Shown piece after piece: positions 50,892 to 59,510 of a stretch of DNA of 64,000 nt. Each line of letters opens with the position of its first letter. Within the stretch, counting starts at the first letter, position 1. The position numbers and the translations under genes are program-made. The stretch is from Leisingera sp. SS27 (GTDB taxonomy: Bacteria; Pseudomonadota; Alphaproteobacteria; Rhodobacterales; Rhodobacteraceae). The stretch is from the NCBI RefSeq assembly GCF_028368855.1, contig NZ_JAQNCY010000012.1, positions 1 through 64,000 on the forward strand, read 5' to 3'. Below the pieces are notes generated by a model. It was not told the DNA's origin and searched no databases. It saw only the letters and a program-made list of their open reading frames with translations.

Positions 50892-52018
50892 CAGTCGGCC
50901 AGCAGAACGCCCGCCGTGGCGGTCCAGGACAGCCAGACAGTGTCTTCCCAAGTAAAGGCGCGGCGGGCGATGCGGCGGGTATTGGCGGTTTGCGCCTTGA
51001 TCACCGCGCCAGTAGGCAGTTCCACATGGTAGGTGGAAATATTGCCCAGATAGGCGATATCCAGAATGCGGCCCTGTACGGCGTTATCCGCCTCGGCCGG
51101 CTGTTCGGAACTGATCGCAACTTTCTCAGGCCGGATCGCCAGATGGCATTTCTGACCGTCGGAGAACGCATTCGGCGACTTCACCGTCAGAGGAGGGTGG
51201 CCTTCGTGCCAGGACATTGCGTATGCGTCGCTGCCGTTGGGCGTGGCGGTGCCTTCAATCAGGTTCACGTCGCCAATGAAATCAGCGACATAGACAGAGT
51301 TTGGGTTTTCATAGATCCGATCCGGTGTCGCCACCTGGATGATCTTGCCGTGATCCATCACCGCCACGCGGGAGGCCACGGTCATCGCCTCTTCCTGGTC
51401 GTGGGTCACGATCACAAAGGTTGTGCCGGTCTTCTCCTGAATGTCCATCAGTTCAAATTGTGTGTCCTGGCGCAGTTTCTTGTCCAGTGCGCCGAGCGGT
51501 TCATCAAGCAACAGCAGCTTCGGGTGTTTGGCAAGTGAACGGGCGAGGGCAACACGCTGGCGCTGGCCGCCGGAAATCTGATGCGGCTTGCGGCGGGCGA
51601 ATTTTTCCAGCCGGGTCAATTTCAGCATCGCCTCAACACGGTCGTCGATGTCGTGCTTTGGCATTTTCTCGCGTTTCAATCCAAAGGCGATGTTTTCCCA
51701 GACCGATAGATGCGGGAACAGCGCATAGGACTGGAACATCATGTTCACGGCCCGCTTGTTCGGCGGCACCGGCGCGATATCCTGGCCTGCTAGGAAAATC
51801 TTGCCCTCTGTCGGAGTCTCAAATCCGGCGAGCATCCGCATCAGCGTGGTCTTGCCGCAGCCGGACGGACCAAGCAGCGCATAGAATTCCCGTTCGTAGA
51901 TGTCGATGGTCAGGTTGTCGATGGCGGTGAACTCACCATAGCGTTTGGTGACATTCTGGAAGTGGATCAGGGGCTTCGCCTCAGGATCGTTCCAGGGTTC
52001 GAATTCGGAAGCAGTCAA
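50891..52018 (-). CDS. potG: Polyamine-type ABC transporter ATP-binding protein (PotG/PotA type)
   Basis: 375 residues. Walker A is LLGPSGCGKTTLMRMLAGFE (about residue 50), the Q-loop is near MMFQSYALFPHLSVWENIAF, the signature is ISGGQRQRVALARSLAKHPK, Walker B is LLLLDEPLGALDKKLRQDTQ, and the switch histidine is in FVIVTHDQEEAM. The C-terminal TOBE domain follows from about residue 270. It powers the permease pair encoded downstream. Confidence 0.95.
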   Translation of the reverse strand: MTASEFEPWNDPEAKPLIHFQNVTKRYGEFTAIDNLTIDIYEREFYALLGPSGCGKTTLMRMLAGFETPTEGKIFLAGQDIAPVPPNKRAVNMMFQSYALFPHLSVWENIAFGLKREKMPKHDIDDRVEAMLKLTRLEKFARRKPHQISGGQRQRVALARSLAKHPKLLLLDEPLGALDKKLRQDTQFELMDIQEKTGTTFVIVTHDQEEAMTVASRVAVMDHGKIIQVATPDRIYENPNSVYVADFIGDVNLIEGTATPNGSDAYAMSWHEGHPPLTVKSPNAFSDGQKCHLAIRPEKVAISSEQPAEADNAVQGRILDIAYLGNISTYHVELPTGAVIKAQTANTRRIARRAFTWEDTVWLSWTATAGVLLAD

Positions 52019-52135
52019 GCCGGGCCTCTTCTGCGAATTGTCGCGCGGATGTCTCTATTGGCCGCGCAAGGAGAATCCAGGCGCGTTATGATTTGCGGGG
52101 CGCTGCATACGCCCCGCCGGTCAGAGTACAGCAGA

Positions 52136-53224
52136 TCAGGTGCCGGACTTAACCTTGGTCCACATGCGGGTCGCCTTACGCTGCACTTTCGCAGGATAGC
52201 TTTCTTTGATGTACAGGTTCTGGACAGTTTCTTCGTTCGGATAGATCGCGGGATCGCCGATCACATCCTCTTCCAGGAACTCCTGCGACGCCTTGTTGCC
52301 ATTGGCGTAATAGACATAGTTGGACGCCGCGGCCATATTTTGCGCGTCCATGATGAAGTTCAGGAATTTATGAGCGCCTTCCGGGTTCGGGGCATCGACC
52401 GGAATGGTCATCTGGTCGAACCACATCAGCGCGCCTTCCTTGGGCGCATTGTATTCGATCTCAACTCCGTTCTCGGCTTCCGCGGCACGGTCGCGCGCCT
52501 GCAGGATGTCGCCAGACCAGCCAAAGGCAACGCAAATGTCACCGTTCGCCAGGGCGTTGATGTATTCCGAGCTGTGGAACTTGGTGATGTAGGGGCGCAC
52601 GGCCATCAGAACCGGTTCAGCCTTGGCAACCACATCCGCGTCCATGCTGTTGGGATCTTCGCCGATGTATTTCAGTGCTGCCGGGATCATTTCATCCGGG
52701 GCGTCCAGGAAATGCACACCACAGCTTGCAAGCTTTTCCATATTGGCCGGGTTGAACACCAGTTCCAGGGAGTCGATCGGAGCGTCCTCCCCCAGAACTT
52801 CCTTGACCTTGCCTGCGTTCACGCCGATGCCGGTGGTGCCCCACATGTAGTTGATGGAGTATTCGTTGCCGGGGTCATACTTTGCGGTGCGATCCTCGAT
52901 CGCCCCCCACATGTTTCCTTTGTTCGGCAGCTTCGACGGATCCAGCTTCTGGAAGGCGCCGGCCTGGATCTGGCGCGCCATGAAGGAGCCGGTCGGCACC
53001 ACCACGTCATAGCCTGAGCCGCCCGCCAGCATCTTGGTCTCCAGAACCTCGTTGCTGTCAAAGACGTCGTAGATCAGGTCGATGCCGGTTTCCTTCTCGA
53101 ACTTTTCCAGCAGGCCTTCGTCGATATAGTCCGACCAGTTGTAGACGCGAACCTCTTCCGCCGTGGCGGCGGCTGCCGTGCCAAGGGCAACGACGGCGGT
53201 CATGGTCATCGTTTTCAGTGTCAT
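52136..53224 (-). CDS. potF: Periplasmic polyamine-binding protein (PotF/PotD type)
   Basis: 362 residues from the ATG at 53224 with GGGAGA upstream. The signal peptide (LKTMTMTAVVALGTAAAATA) leads to EEVRVYNWSDYIDEGLLEKF and the typical FEKETGIDLIYDVFDSNEVL and GSGYDVVVPTGSFMARQIQA. YNWSDYID is the hallmark of putrescine/spermidine-binding proteins. It is 117 bases ahead of the ATPase gene and opens the operon, divergent from the FadR-type regulator. Confidence 0.94.
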   Translation of the reverse strand: MTLKTMTMTAVVALGTAAAATAEEVRVYNWSDYIDEGLLEKFEKETGIDLIYDVFDSNEVLETKMLAGGSGYDVVVPTGSFMARQIQAGAFQKLDPSKLPNKGNMWGAIEDRTAKYDPGNEYSINYMWGTTGIGVNAGKVKEVLGEDAPIDSLELVFNPANMEKLASCGVHFLDAPDEMIPAALKYIGEDPNSMDADVVAKAEPVLMAVRPYITKFHSSEYINALANGDICVAFGWSGDILQARDRAAEAENGVEIEYNAPKEGALMWFDQMTIPVDAPNPEGAHKFLNFIMDAQNMAAASNYVYYANGNKASQEFLEEDVIGDPAIYPNEETVQNLYIKESYPAKVQRKATRMWTKVKSGT

Positions 53225-53270
53225 GAAATTCTCCCTGTGCATGCCGGCTTCCAGGTCCGGCTGTAAATGG

Positions 53271-53299
53271 ATTTGATCAAGTTTTGCCGCGTTCGGCAA
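53271..53299. promoter_or_regulatory. Candidate operator between potF and the GntR-type regulator
   Basis: It contains ATTTGATCA (53271-53279) and a perfect inverted repeat TTGCCG-CGTT-CGGCAA (53284-53299). The same ATTTGATCA occurs at 54072-54080 before the aminotransferase gene. Confidence 0.45.
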
Positions 53300-53366
53300 T
53301 ACTCTTTATGTTTTCACTTGGCTCAGGATGGTGCAAGCTGGCCAAAATCGAGGAGGAAAACCCCAG

Positions 53367-54053
53367 GTGACAGAGACCACTTCACCCCCCGCAGCGGTGC
53401 ACGGGAACCCGGCTAAACTGCCTGCGCATGAGATCGTTTATCAGAAGCTGAGAGCGCAGATCCTGTTCGGGGAATTGGTGCCGGGCCAGGCCGTGACAAT
53501 CCAAGGTCTGGTCGAGACGCTGGAGGCCGGCATGACACCGGTGCGCGAAGCGATCCGGCGGCTTATCTCTGATGGCGCGCTGATGTTCCAGGGGAACCGC
53601 CGGGTGTCTGTGCCGCTGCTGGGAGCCGAAGATATTGAAGAGCTTATTTTTGCTAGAAAAACAATAGAGTGTGAGCTTGCGCGCCGGGCTACAATACAGA
53701 TAAGCGCAGCGGATATCGAAGAACTGGCGGCCATCGATAATGCGCTCGACAAGGCAATCGCCACCGGTGACGTCGCGGGCTACCTGGTGCAGAACTACAG
53801 CTTCCACACGGCGCTTTATTCACACGCAAACGCGCCCATTCTAAGCGACATTGCCGACCGTCTTTGGCTGCGGTTCGGTCCCTCGCTGCGCGTGGTCAGC
53901 GGCCGCCTGGGAACGCAGAGCTTTCCGGACCGCCATAAAGACATCCTTGATGCGCTGCGGCGGCAGGACCCGGAGATGGCTGCTTTGGCGATGGAGCGGG
54001 ATGTTTTTGAAGGCATGGAACATGTGGTTCAGGGATTGCGGGCCGCGAACTGA
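53367..54053 (+). CDS. GntR-family transcriptional regulator (FadR subgroup, FCD domain)
   Basis: 228 residues from a GTG at 53367 with GAGGAGGAAA upstream; an ATG at 53328 in frame lacks a ribosome site. The winged helix-turn-helix (HEIVYQKLRAQILFGELVPG, TPVREAIRRLISDGALMFQG) is followed by an all-helical FCD effector domain with NYSFHTALYSHANAPILSDI, where aspartate and histidines usually bind metal and ligand. It lies between the divergent pot operon and the aminotransferase and probably controls both in response to a polyamine-derived acid. Confidence 0.92.
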   Translation: MTETTSPPAAVHGNPAKLPAHEIVYQKLRAQILFGELVPGQAVTIQGLVETLEAGMTPVREAIRRLISDGALMFQGNRRVSVPLLGAEDIEELIFARKTIECELARRATIQISAADIEELAAIDNALDKAIATGDVAGYLVQNYSFHTALYSHANAPILSDIADRLWLRFGPSLRVVSGRLGTQSFPDRHKDILDALRRQDPEMAALAMERDVFEGMEHVVQGLRAAN

Positions 54054-54062
54054 TTCGATTGA

Positions 54063-54090
54063 CACCTGAGAATTTGATCATATTCTGGTG
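54063..54090 (+). promoter_or_regulatory. Imperfect palindrome upstream of the aminotransferase gene
   Basis: CACC (54063-54066) and GGTG (54087-54090) flank an imperfect dyad with ATTTGATCA in the middle (54072-54080), 30 bases before the start codon. The shared 9-mer links it to the potF promoter region. Confidence 0.4.
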
Positions 54091-54119
54091 CCAATCACTT
54101 ATTTTCAGGAGCGAGTCTC

Positions 54120-55514
54120 ATGACCGTTATCACCAATCACATGCCGACGGCCGAGCTGCAGGCGCTGGACGCCGCCCACCACATGCATCCGTTCACTGCC
54201 AATGGTGAGCTGTCGCAGAAGGGCGCGCGCATCATCACCCGCGCTGATGGCGTTCACCTGACCGACAGCGAAGGCCACCAGATCCTCGATGCGATGGCGG
54301 GCCTGTGGTGTGTAAACATCGGTTACGGGCGGGAAGAACTGGCTGAGGTAGCCGCACGCCAGATGCGCGAGCTGCCGTATTACAACACTTTCTTTCAGAC
54401 CACCCATGTGCCGGCCATCGCTCTGGCCGCGAAGGTCGCCGAATTGGCACCGGGTGATCTGAATAACGTTTTCTTTGCCGGCTCCGGCTCCGAGGCCAAT
54501 GACACAAACATCCGCATGGTGCGCCATTATTGGGCGTTGAAGGGCAAGCCCTCGAAATCGGTAATCATCAGCCGCAAGAACGCTTATCACGGCTCCTCCG
54601 TCGGAAGCGGCTCTTTGGGTGGCATGAGCGGGATGCATGCCCAAGGCGGCATGCCGATCCCGGATATCCACCATATCAATCAGCCGAACTGGTGGGCCGA
54701 GGGCGGCGACATGCCGCCGGAAGAATTTGGTCTGCAGCGTGCGCGAGAGCTGGAAGAGGCAATCCTGGAACTCGGCGAAGACCGTGTCGCGGCCTTCATT
54801 GCAGAGCCGGTGCAGGGTGCTGGCGGCGTCATCGTGGCGCCGGACAGTTACTGGCCAGAGATCCAGCGGATTTGCGACAAGTATGAAATCCTGCTGATCG
54901 CGGACGAGGTAATCTGCGGCTTCGGGCGCACGGGCAACTGGTTTGGCTGCGAAACCTTGAACATCCGCCCTGACATCATGACCATCGCCAAAGGTCTAAG
55001 TTCCGGCTATGCGCCGATCGGCGGGTCGATTGTCAGCGATGAGGTTGCGTCAGTGATCGCGGGCGACGAGTTCAACCACGGCTACACCTACTCTGGCCAC
55101 CCGGTGGCGGCAGCTGTTGCGCTGGAAAACCTACGTATCCTGGAGGAGGAGAACATCCTTGGCCATGTGCGCGACGTGGCGGCGCCATATCTGAAGCAGA
55201 AGTGGGAGGCGCTGACCGATCACCCGCTGGTCGGTGAGGCCAAGATTGTTGGTATGATGGGCTCGATTGCATTGACCCCCAACAAGGAAACCCGGGCCGC
55301 CTTCGCCTCTGATGCCGGAACCGTCGGATACATTTGCCGGGAGCGCTGCTTTGCCAACAATCTGGTGATGCGCCATGTGGGCGACCGGATGATTATCTCG
55401 CCGCCGCTGGTGATTACTCAGGAACAGATCGATGTGCTGATCGAGCGGGCCGTGAATTCGCTGGATGAGTGCCATGCAGAGCTTAAGAAGCAGGACCTGC
55501 TGCACAGCGCCTGA
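54120..55514 (+). CDS. Class III aminotransferase (putrescine/polyamine--pyruvate type)
   Basis: 464 residues. Typical sequence includes HHMHPFTANGELSQKGARII at the start, GLWCVNIGYGREELAEVAAR, the PLP-phosphate site FFAGSGSEANDTNIRMVRHY, FIAEPVQGAGGVIVAPDSYW, ADEVICGFGRTGNWFGCETL and the PLP lysine in IMTIAKGLSSGYAPIGGSIV. It resembles SpuC-type putrescine--pyruvate and beta-alanine--pyruvate aminotransferases. Placed between two polyamine-type transporters and the regulator, it should move an amino group from putrescine or a related amine to pyruvate. The exact donor is inferred. Confidence 0.93.
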   Translation: MTVITNHMPTAELQALDAAHHMHPFTANGELSQKGARIITRADGVHLTDSEGHQILDAMAGLWCVNIGYGREELAEVAARQMRELPYYNTFFQTTHVPAIALAAKVAELAPGDLNNVFFAGSGSEANDTNIRMVRHYWALKGKPSKSVIISRKNAYHGSSVGSGSLGGMSGMHAQGGMPIPDIHHINQPNWWAEGGDMPPEEFGLQRARELEEAILELGEDRVAAFIAEPVQGAGGVIVAPDSYWPEIQRICDKYEILLIADEVICGFGRTGNWFGCETLNIRPDIMTIAKGLSSGYAPIGGSIVSDEVASVIAGDEFNHGYTYSGHPVAAAVALENLRILEEENILGHVRDVAAPYLKQKWEALTDHPLVGEAKIVGMMGSIALTPNKETRAAFASDAGTVGYICRERCFANNLVMRHVGDRMIISPPLVITQEQIDVLIERAVNSLDECHAELKKQDLLHSA

Positions 55515-55865
55515 AGCAATCACTGGTTTGGATTGAGGTGCGACTCATCAAAGCCCGGCAATATTTTTGCCGGGCTTTTCTTCGGTTATGATGTTTGAAG
55601 GGTCGGTTTTTGACCTCTCATAAGTATCATGAGGCGTAAAATGTCATAGAGGCGTCGCAAATTGTCCGATCATGCAATGCAGAACAGGACTAGGCTTCCC
55701 CAAGGGTATTCTTTTCCGGCTGGAGAGGGCCGAAGTATGAAATTCGTACGTTCATCGGTGAAAGAATATTTTTTTCATATCTAGCGCTTGGTAGCGTGGG
55801 TGTGATTAACTTCGAATAAGTGCAGAGCAAATCTGCCGAAATGACAAAACTACGGGGAGCCTGCT
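55515..55865 (+). other. Gap between the aminotransferase and the second Pot-type operon
   Basis: 351 bases with the terminator at 55550-55580; the rest is rather AT-rich and should hold the promoter of the operon that starts at 55866. No gene is seen. Confidence 0.6.
55550..55580 (+). terminator. Intrinsic terminator of the aminotransferase gene
   Basis: AAAGCCCGGCA (55550-55560) pairs perfectly with TGCCGGGCTTT (55568-55578) around a 7-base loop and is followed by TCTT. Confidence 0.9.
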
Positions 55866-56966
55866 TTGGCTGATGCGTCAAACGTTGATGCGTTCGTTGA
55901 ATTCGAACGTGTCCAAAAGAGCTATGATGGCGAAAATCTCGTCGTTAAAGATCTCAACCTCACCATGCCCAAAGGTGAATTTCTGACCATGCTTGGCCCG
56001 TCCGGGTCCGGGAAAACCACCTGTCTGATGATGCTGGCTGGTTTCGAAACCGCAACCCATGGCGATATCCGTTTGGACGGGACCTCCATCAACAATATCC
56101 CGCCGCACAAGCGCGGTATCGGCATGGTGTTTCAGAATTACGCGCTGTTCCCGCATATGACCATCGCGGAAAACCTCTCTTTCCCGCTGGAAGTCCGCAA
56201 GATGGGCAAGTCCGAGCGGGAGGAAAAGGTGAAGCGGGCATTGGACATGGTGGAAATGGGAGCCTTTGGCGGCCGCCGTCCGTCACAGCTTTCAGGGGGG
56301 CAGCAGCAGCGGATCGCTTTGGCCCGTGCGCTGGTATTTGAACCAGAACTGGTTCTGATGGACGAACCGCTGGGCGCGCTCGACAAGCAATTGCGCGAGA
56401 AGATGCAGTTCGAGATCACTCATCTCGCCCACCGTCTGGGAATCACTGTGGTCTATGTGACCCATGACCAGACCGAAGCGCTTACCATGTCCGATCGCGT
56501 TGCCGTGTTCGACGATGGCCGCATCCAGCAGATCGCACCGCCGGACCAGCTCTATGAAAGCCCGGAAAACAGCTTCGTGGCCCAGTTTATCGGCGAAAAC
56601 AACACGCTCGAAGGCACCGTCAAGGAAATCAATAACGGCATCGCGCTGGTGCAGCTGGACGATGGCGAGCTGATTGACTGCAAACCGGTCAATGTTTCGC
56701 GCCCTGGAGAGCGCACCCGCGTGTCAATCCGCCCTGAACGGGTGGAATACAACAAGGACCGCCTGCAGGAAGGCGTGCACACGCTCAAGGCGGAAGTGCT
56801 CGAGTTCATCTACATGGGCGACATCTTCCGTACCCGTCTGCGGGTGGCCGGGAATGATGAGTTCATCATCAAGACCCGGAACGCCCCGGACCAAGTCCGT
56901 CTCCAGCCCGGTCAGCAGATCGAAATCGGCTGGCTGCCGGAAGACTGCCGCGCGCTGGACGCCTGA
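55866..56966 (+). CDS. potA: Second polyamine-type ABC transporter ATP-binding protein (PotA)
   Basis: 366 residues, apparently from a TTG at 55866 with GGGGAG 7 bases upstream; no ATG or GTG precedes the conserved start. Walker A is LGPSGSGKTTCLMMLAGFET, the signature is QLSGGQQQRIALARALVFEP, Walker B is VLMDEPLGALDKQLREKMQF, and the switch histidine lies in VVYVTHDQTEALTM. A TOBE domain ends the protein. It heads the operon potA-binding protein-potB-potC, which is separate from the one at 50891-53224. Confidence 0.94.
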   Translation: MADASNVDAFVEFERVQKSYDGENLVVKDLNLTMPKGEFLTMLGPSGSGKTTCLMMLAGFETATHGDIRLDGTSINNIPPHKRGIGMVFQNYALFPHMTIAENLSFPLEVRKMGKSEREEKVKRALDMVEMGAFGGRRPSQLSGGQQQRIALARALVFEPELVLMDEPLGALDKQLREKMQFEITHLAHRLGITVVYVTHDQTEALTMSDRVAVFDDGRIQQIAPPDQLYESPENSFVAQFIGENNTLEGTVKEINNGIALVQLDDGELIDCKPVNVSRPGERTRVSIRPERVEYNKDRLQEGVHTLKAEVLEFIYMGDIFRTRLRVAGNDEFIIKTRNAPDQVRLQPGQQIEIGWLPEDCRALDA

Positions 56967-56981
56967 TCCACGCGCGCTGAA

Positions 56982-57006
56982 CCCCCGGCAGAAGAACGAC
57001 CGGGGG
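56982..57006 (+). terminator. Hairpin between potA and the binding-protein gene
   Basis: CCCCCGG (56982-56988) pairs with CCGGGGG (57000-57006) around an 11-base loop, 38 bases before the binding-protein start. It may protect or attenuate rather than fully stop transcription. Confidence 0.45.
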
Positions 57007-57043
57007 CCTCACTTATGTGAATTTCAACAAGGAGAGACTCTCT

Positions 57044-58144
57044 ATGAAACTCAGCAAACTGTCTGCACTGGCGGTAACAACCGCGCTTTGCGCTCCCTCG
57101 GCATTCGCCGAGGAGATGGCCAATGAGCTGACCCTGGTATCCTGGGGCGGAGCTTATGAAAACAGCCAGCACAAAGCCTATGTAGAGCCTTATCTGGCGG
57201 CAAACCCCGACGTGAAAATCACCTGGGACCAAAGCGCTGCCGAGGCCGTTGCGAAAATCCGGGCTATGAACGAAGCCGGCAACGTGACTTGGGACCTGGT
57301 GGACGTTGTGGCGTCCGACTCCATGCGCTTGTGCGACGAAGGCCTGGCAGAAGAGCTGGATCACGACGGGATTCTGGCAGCAGCGCCCGACGGAACCCCG
57401 GCGACCGAAGACTTTGGCGATCTGATCGTCAGCGACTGCTTTGTGCCGCAGATCGTGTATTCGACCACCTTCGGCTACCGCACCGACCTGATCGATCAGC
57501 CGGATTCGGTTTGCGCGATCTTTGACACCGAAAAATACCCGGGCAAGCGCTCGCTGCAGAAGCGCCCGATCGACAACATGGAATGGGCGCTGTTCTGCGA
57601 CGGCGTGGCCAAGGACGAGATTTATGACGTTCTGGGCACCGATGAAGGTGTTGCCCAGGCACTGGCCAAGCTCGACACAATCAAGAACGACGTGGTCTGG
57701 TGGACCGCAGGCGCGGAAACCCCGCAGCTGCTGGCCGACGGCGAAGTCGTAATGGGTTCGACCTTCAACGGCCGCCTGTTCTCTGCAATTGCAGAGCAGG
57801 GCCAGCCGATCGGCATGCTCTGGGACATGCAGTCCTTCGACCTTGACGGCTGGATCATTCCCGCTGGTCTGCCGGCAGACCGCAAGGCGCGTGTTCTGGA
57901 CTTCCTGAAGTTCGCCACCGATACCCAGCGTCTGGCCGACCAGGCCAAATACATCTCCTACGGTCCGGCCCGTGCCTCCTCGGCGCCGCTGGTTGGAAAA
58001 CACGCCGAACTGGGCATCGACATGGCACCGCATATGCCGACCGACCCGGCCAACGCGGGTAACGTGCACGTCTATGACTACGAATGGTGGGCAGACAACC
58101 GCGACGATCTGGACGCCAAATTCCAGGCATGGCTGGCCAAGTAA
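57044..58144 (+). CDS. Polyamine-type ABC transporter substrate-binding protein
   Basis: 366 residues from the ATG at 57044 with AAGGAGAGA upstream. The signal peptide (LSALAVTTALCAPSAFA) is followed by ELTLVSWGGAYENSQHKAYV, where the SWGG signature replaces the YNWSDYI of classical putrescine binders. Other family blocks are AKIRAMNEAGNVTWDLVDVV and SYGPARASSAPLVG. Such proteins bind spermidine, putrescine or other small amines and amino acids. It stands second in the operon; tandem hairpins follow it. Confidence 0.93.
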   Translation: MKLSKLSALAVTTALCAPSAFAEEMANELTLVSWGGAYENSQHKAYVEPYLAANPDVKITWDQSAAEAVAKIRAMNEAGNVTWDLVDVVASDSMRLCDEGLAEELDHDGILAAAPDGTPATEDFGDLIVSDCFVPQIVYSTTFGYRTDLIDQPDSVCAIFDTEKYPGKRSLQKRPIDNMEWALFCDGVAKDEIYDVLGTDEGVAQALAKLDTIKNDVVWWTAGAETPQLLADGEVVMGSTFNGRLFSAIAEQGQPIGMLWDMQSFDLDGWIIPAGLPADRKARVLDFLKFATDTQRLADQAKYISYGPARASSAPLVGKHAELGIDMAPHMPTDPANAGNVHVYDYEWWADNRDDLDAKFQAWLAK

Positions 58145-58149
58145 TCTGA

Positions 58150-58203
58150 CCTTTCACCCAAGTTGAAAGGCCCGGCGGGGGCCGCGATACGCAGGCCCCC
58201 GCC
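58150..58203 (+). terminator. Tandem hairpins after the binding-protein gene
   Basis: CCTTTCA/TGAAAGG (58150-58156 with 58164-58170) is followed by the longer stem GGCGGGGGCC/GGCCCCCGCC (58174-58183 with 58194-58203). They lie between binding protein and permease genes, where such structures commonly keep binding-protein mRNA more abundant. Confidence 0.6.
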
Positions 58204-58233
58204 CCAAAAATATAAGACCCGACGGGGAACCCC

Positions 58234-59505
58234 ATGAGTGATATTAGCCAATCCGGCCCGGTGCTGGCGGCAGACGGCACGCCGCTGAAGCGCAGCCTGT
58301 CGCGTGCGCTGCGGATGCAGAAGATGCGTGCGCTGCTGCTGATCGCGCCACTGCTTCTGTTCATCCTTCTGACCTTCATCCTGCCGGTGGCGGATATGCT
58401 GTACCGGTCGGTGGACAACCGTATCGTCCAGGATGTTCTGCCGCGCACCGTTCAGGCTCTGGAGAGTTGGGATCCTGCGTCAAACCAGCTGCCGGAAGAG
58501 GCTGCCTTTGCGGCTCTGGCAGCGGATTTGAAAGAGGCCGCTGAGGCCAAGACCCACACCAAGGTCGCCAAGCGTCTGAATTACGAAAATCCCGGTATCG
58601 CTTCGGTCTTCCGGAAATCGGGCCGCAAGGTCAAGAAATGGGATATCGATGCTGATGGTCCCTTCCGGGAAAGACTGATCGAACTCAACAAGGGCTGGGG
58701 CGACGTCGAGCTGTGGAAGACGATCAAGACTTACTCCGGCATACGAACCACCGGTTACTTCCTCAACGCAGTTGATATGCAACTGGGCGCAGACGGCGCC
58801 GAGATGCGACCCGAGAACGAGCGCATCTACAACACCATGCTGATCCGCACCATGCGGATGTCGCTGATCATCACCTTCAGCTGCATTCTGTTGGGCTACC
58901 CGGTGGCCTGGCTGCTGGCTAACTTGCCATCGAGCAAGGCAAACCTTCTGATGATCCTGGTGCTGTTGCCGTTCTGGACATCGCTTCTGGTGCGTACTTC
59001 GGCCTGGAAAATCCTGTTGCAGCAGCAGGGTGTGATCAACGACACACTGGTATGGATAGGGCTGGTCGATGACACCAACCGTCTGGTTCTGATCAACAAC
59101 GAACTGGGCACCATTATTGCTATGACGCACATCCTGCTGCCCTTCATGATCCTGCCTATGTATTCGGTGATGCAGACCATCAACCCGACCTACATGCGCG
59201 CGGCCAAATCCATGGGCGCCACCGATTGGACAGCCTTCTGGCGGGTCTATTTCCCGCAGTCGGTGCCAGGCATCGGCGCAGGGTCGATCCTAGTCTTCAT
59301 CCTGGCTGTGGGCTACTACATCACGCCCGCACTGGTCGGCGGCACCAAAGGCACCTTTATCTCCAACCTGATCGCCTACCATATCTCGACATCGGGTAAC
59401 TGGGGCCTGGGTGCAGCGCTTGGCGCCATCCTGCTGGCGGTCGTCCTGGTTCTGTACTGGGTCTATGACAAAATTGTCGGCATCGACAACGTGAAGCTGG
59501 GGTAA
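58234..59505 (+). CDS. potB: Polyamine-type ABC transporter permease with long N-terminal insertion (PotB)
   Basis: 423 residues, about 130 more than usual. Helix 1 (ALLLIAPLLLFILLTFILPV) is followed by a hydrophilic stretch from about residue 55 to 190, helical and charged (LEKWD- and KEAAEAKTHTKVAKRL-like sequence), before the normal permease body begins (SLIITFSCILLGYPVAWLLA). The coupling loop AAKSMGATDWTAFWRVYFPQ is present. The insertion faces the periplasm by topology. It works with the PotC-type subunit encoded 5 bases downstream. Confidence 0.92.
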   Translation: MSDISQSGPVLAADGTPLKRSLSRALRMQKMRALLLIAPLLLFILLTFILPVADMLYRSVDNRIVQDVLPRTVQALESWDPASNQLPEEAAFAALAADLKEAAEAKTHTKVAKRLNYENPGIASVFRKSGRKVKKWDIDADGPFRERLIELNKGWGDVELWKTIKTYSGIRTTGYFLNAVDMQLGADGAEMRPENERIYNTMLIRTMRMSLIITFSCILLGYPVAWLLANLPSSKANLLMILVLLPFWTSLLVRTSAWKILLQQQGVINDTLVWIGLVDDTNRLVLINNELGTIIAMTHILLPFMILPMYSVMQTINPTYMRAAKSMGATDWTAFWRVYFPQSVPGIGAGSILVFILAVGYYITPALVGGTKGTFISNLIAYHISTSGNWGLGAALGAILLAVVLVLYWVYDKIVGIDNVKLG

Positions 59506-59510
59506 CGGAC

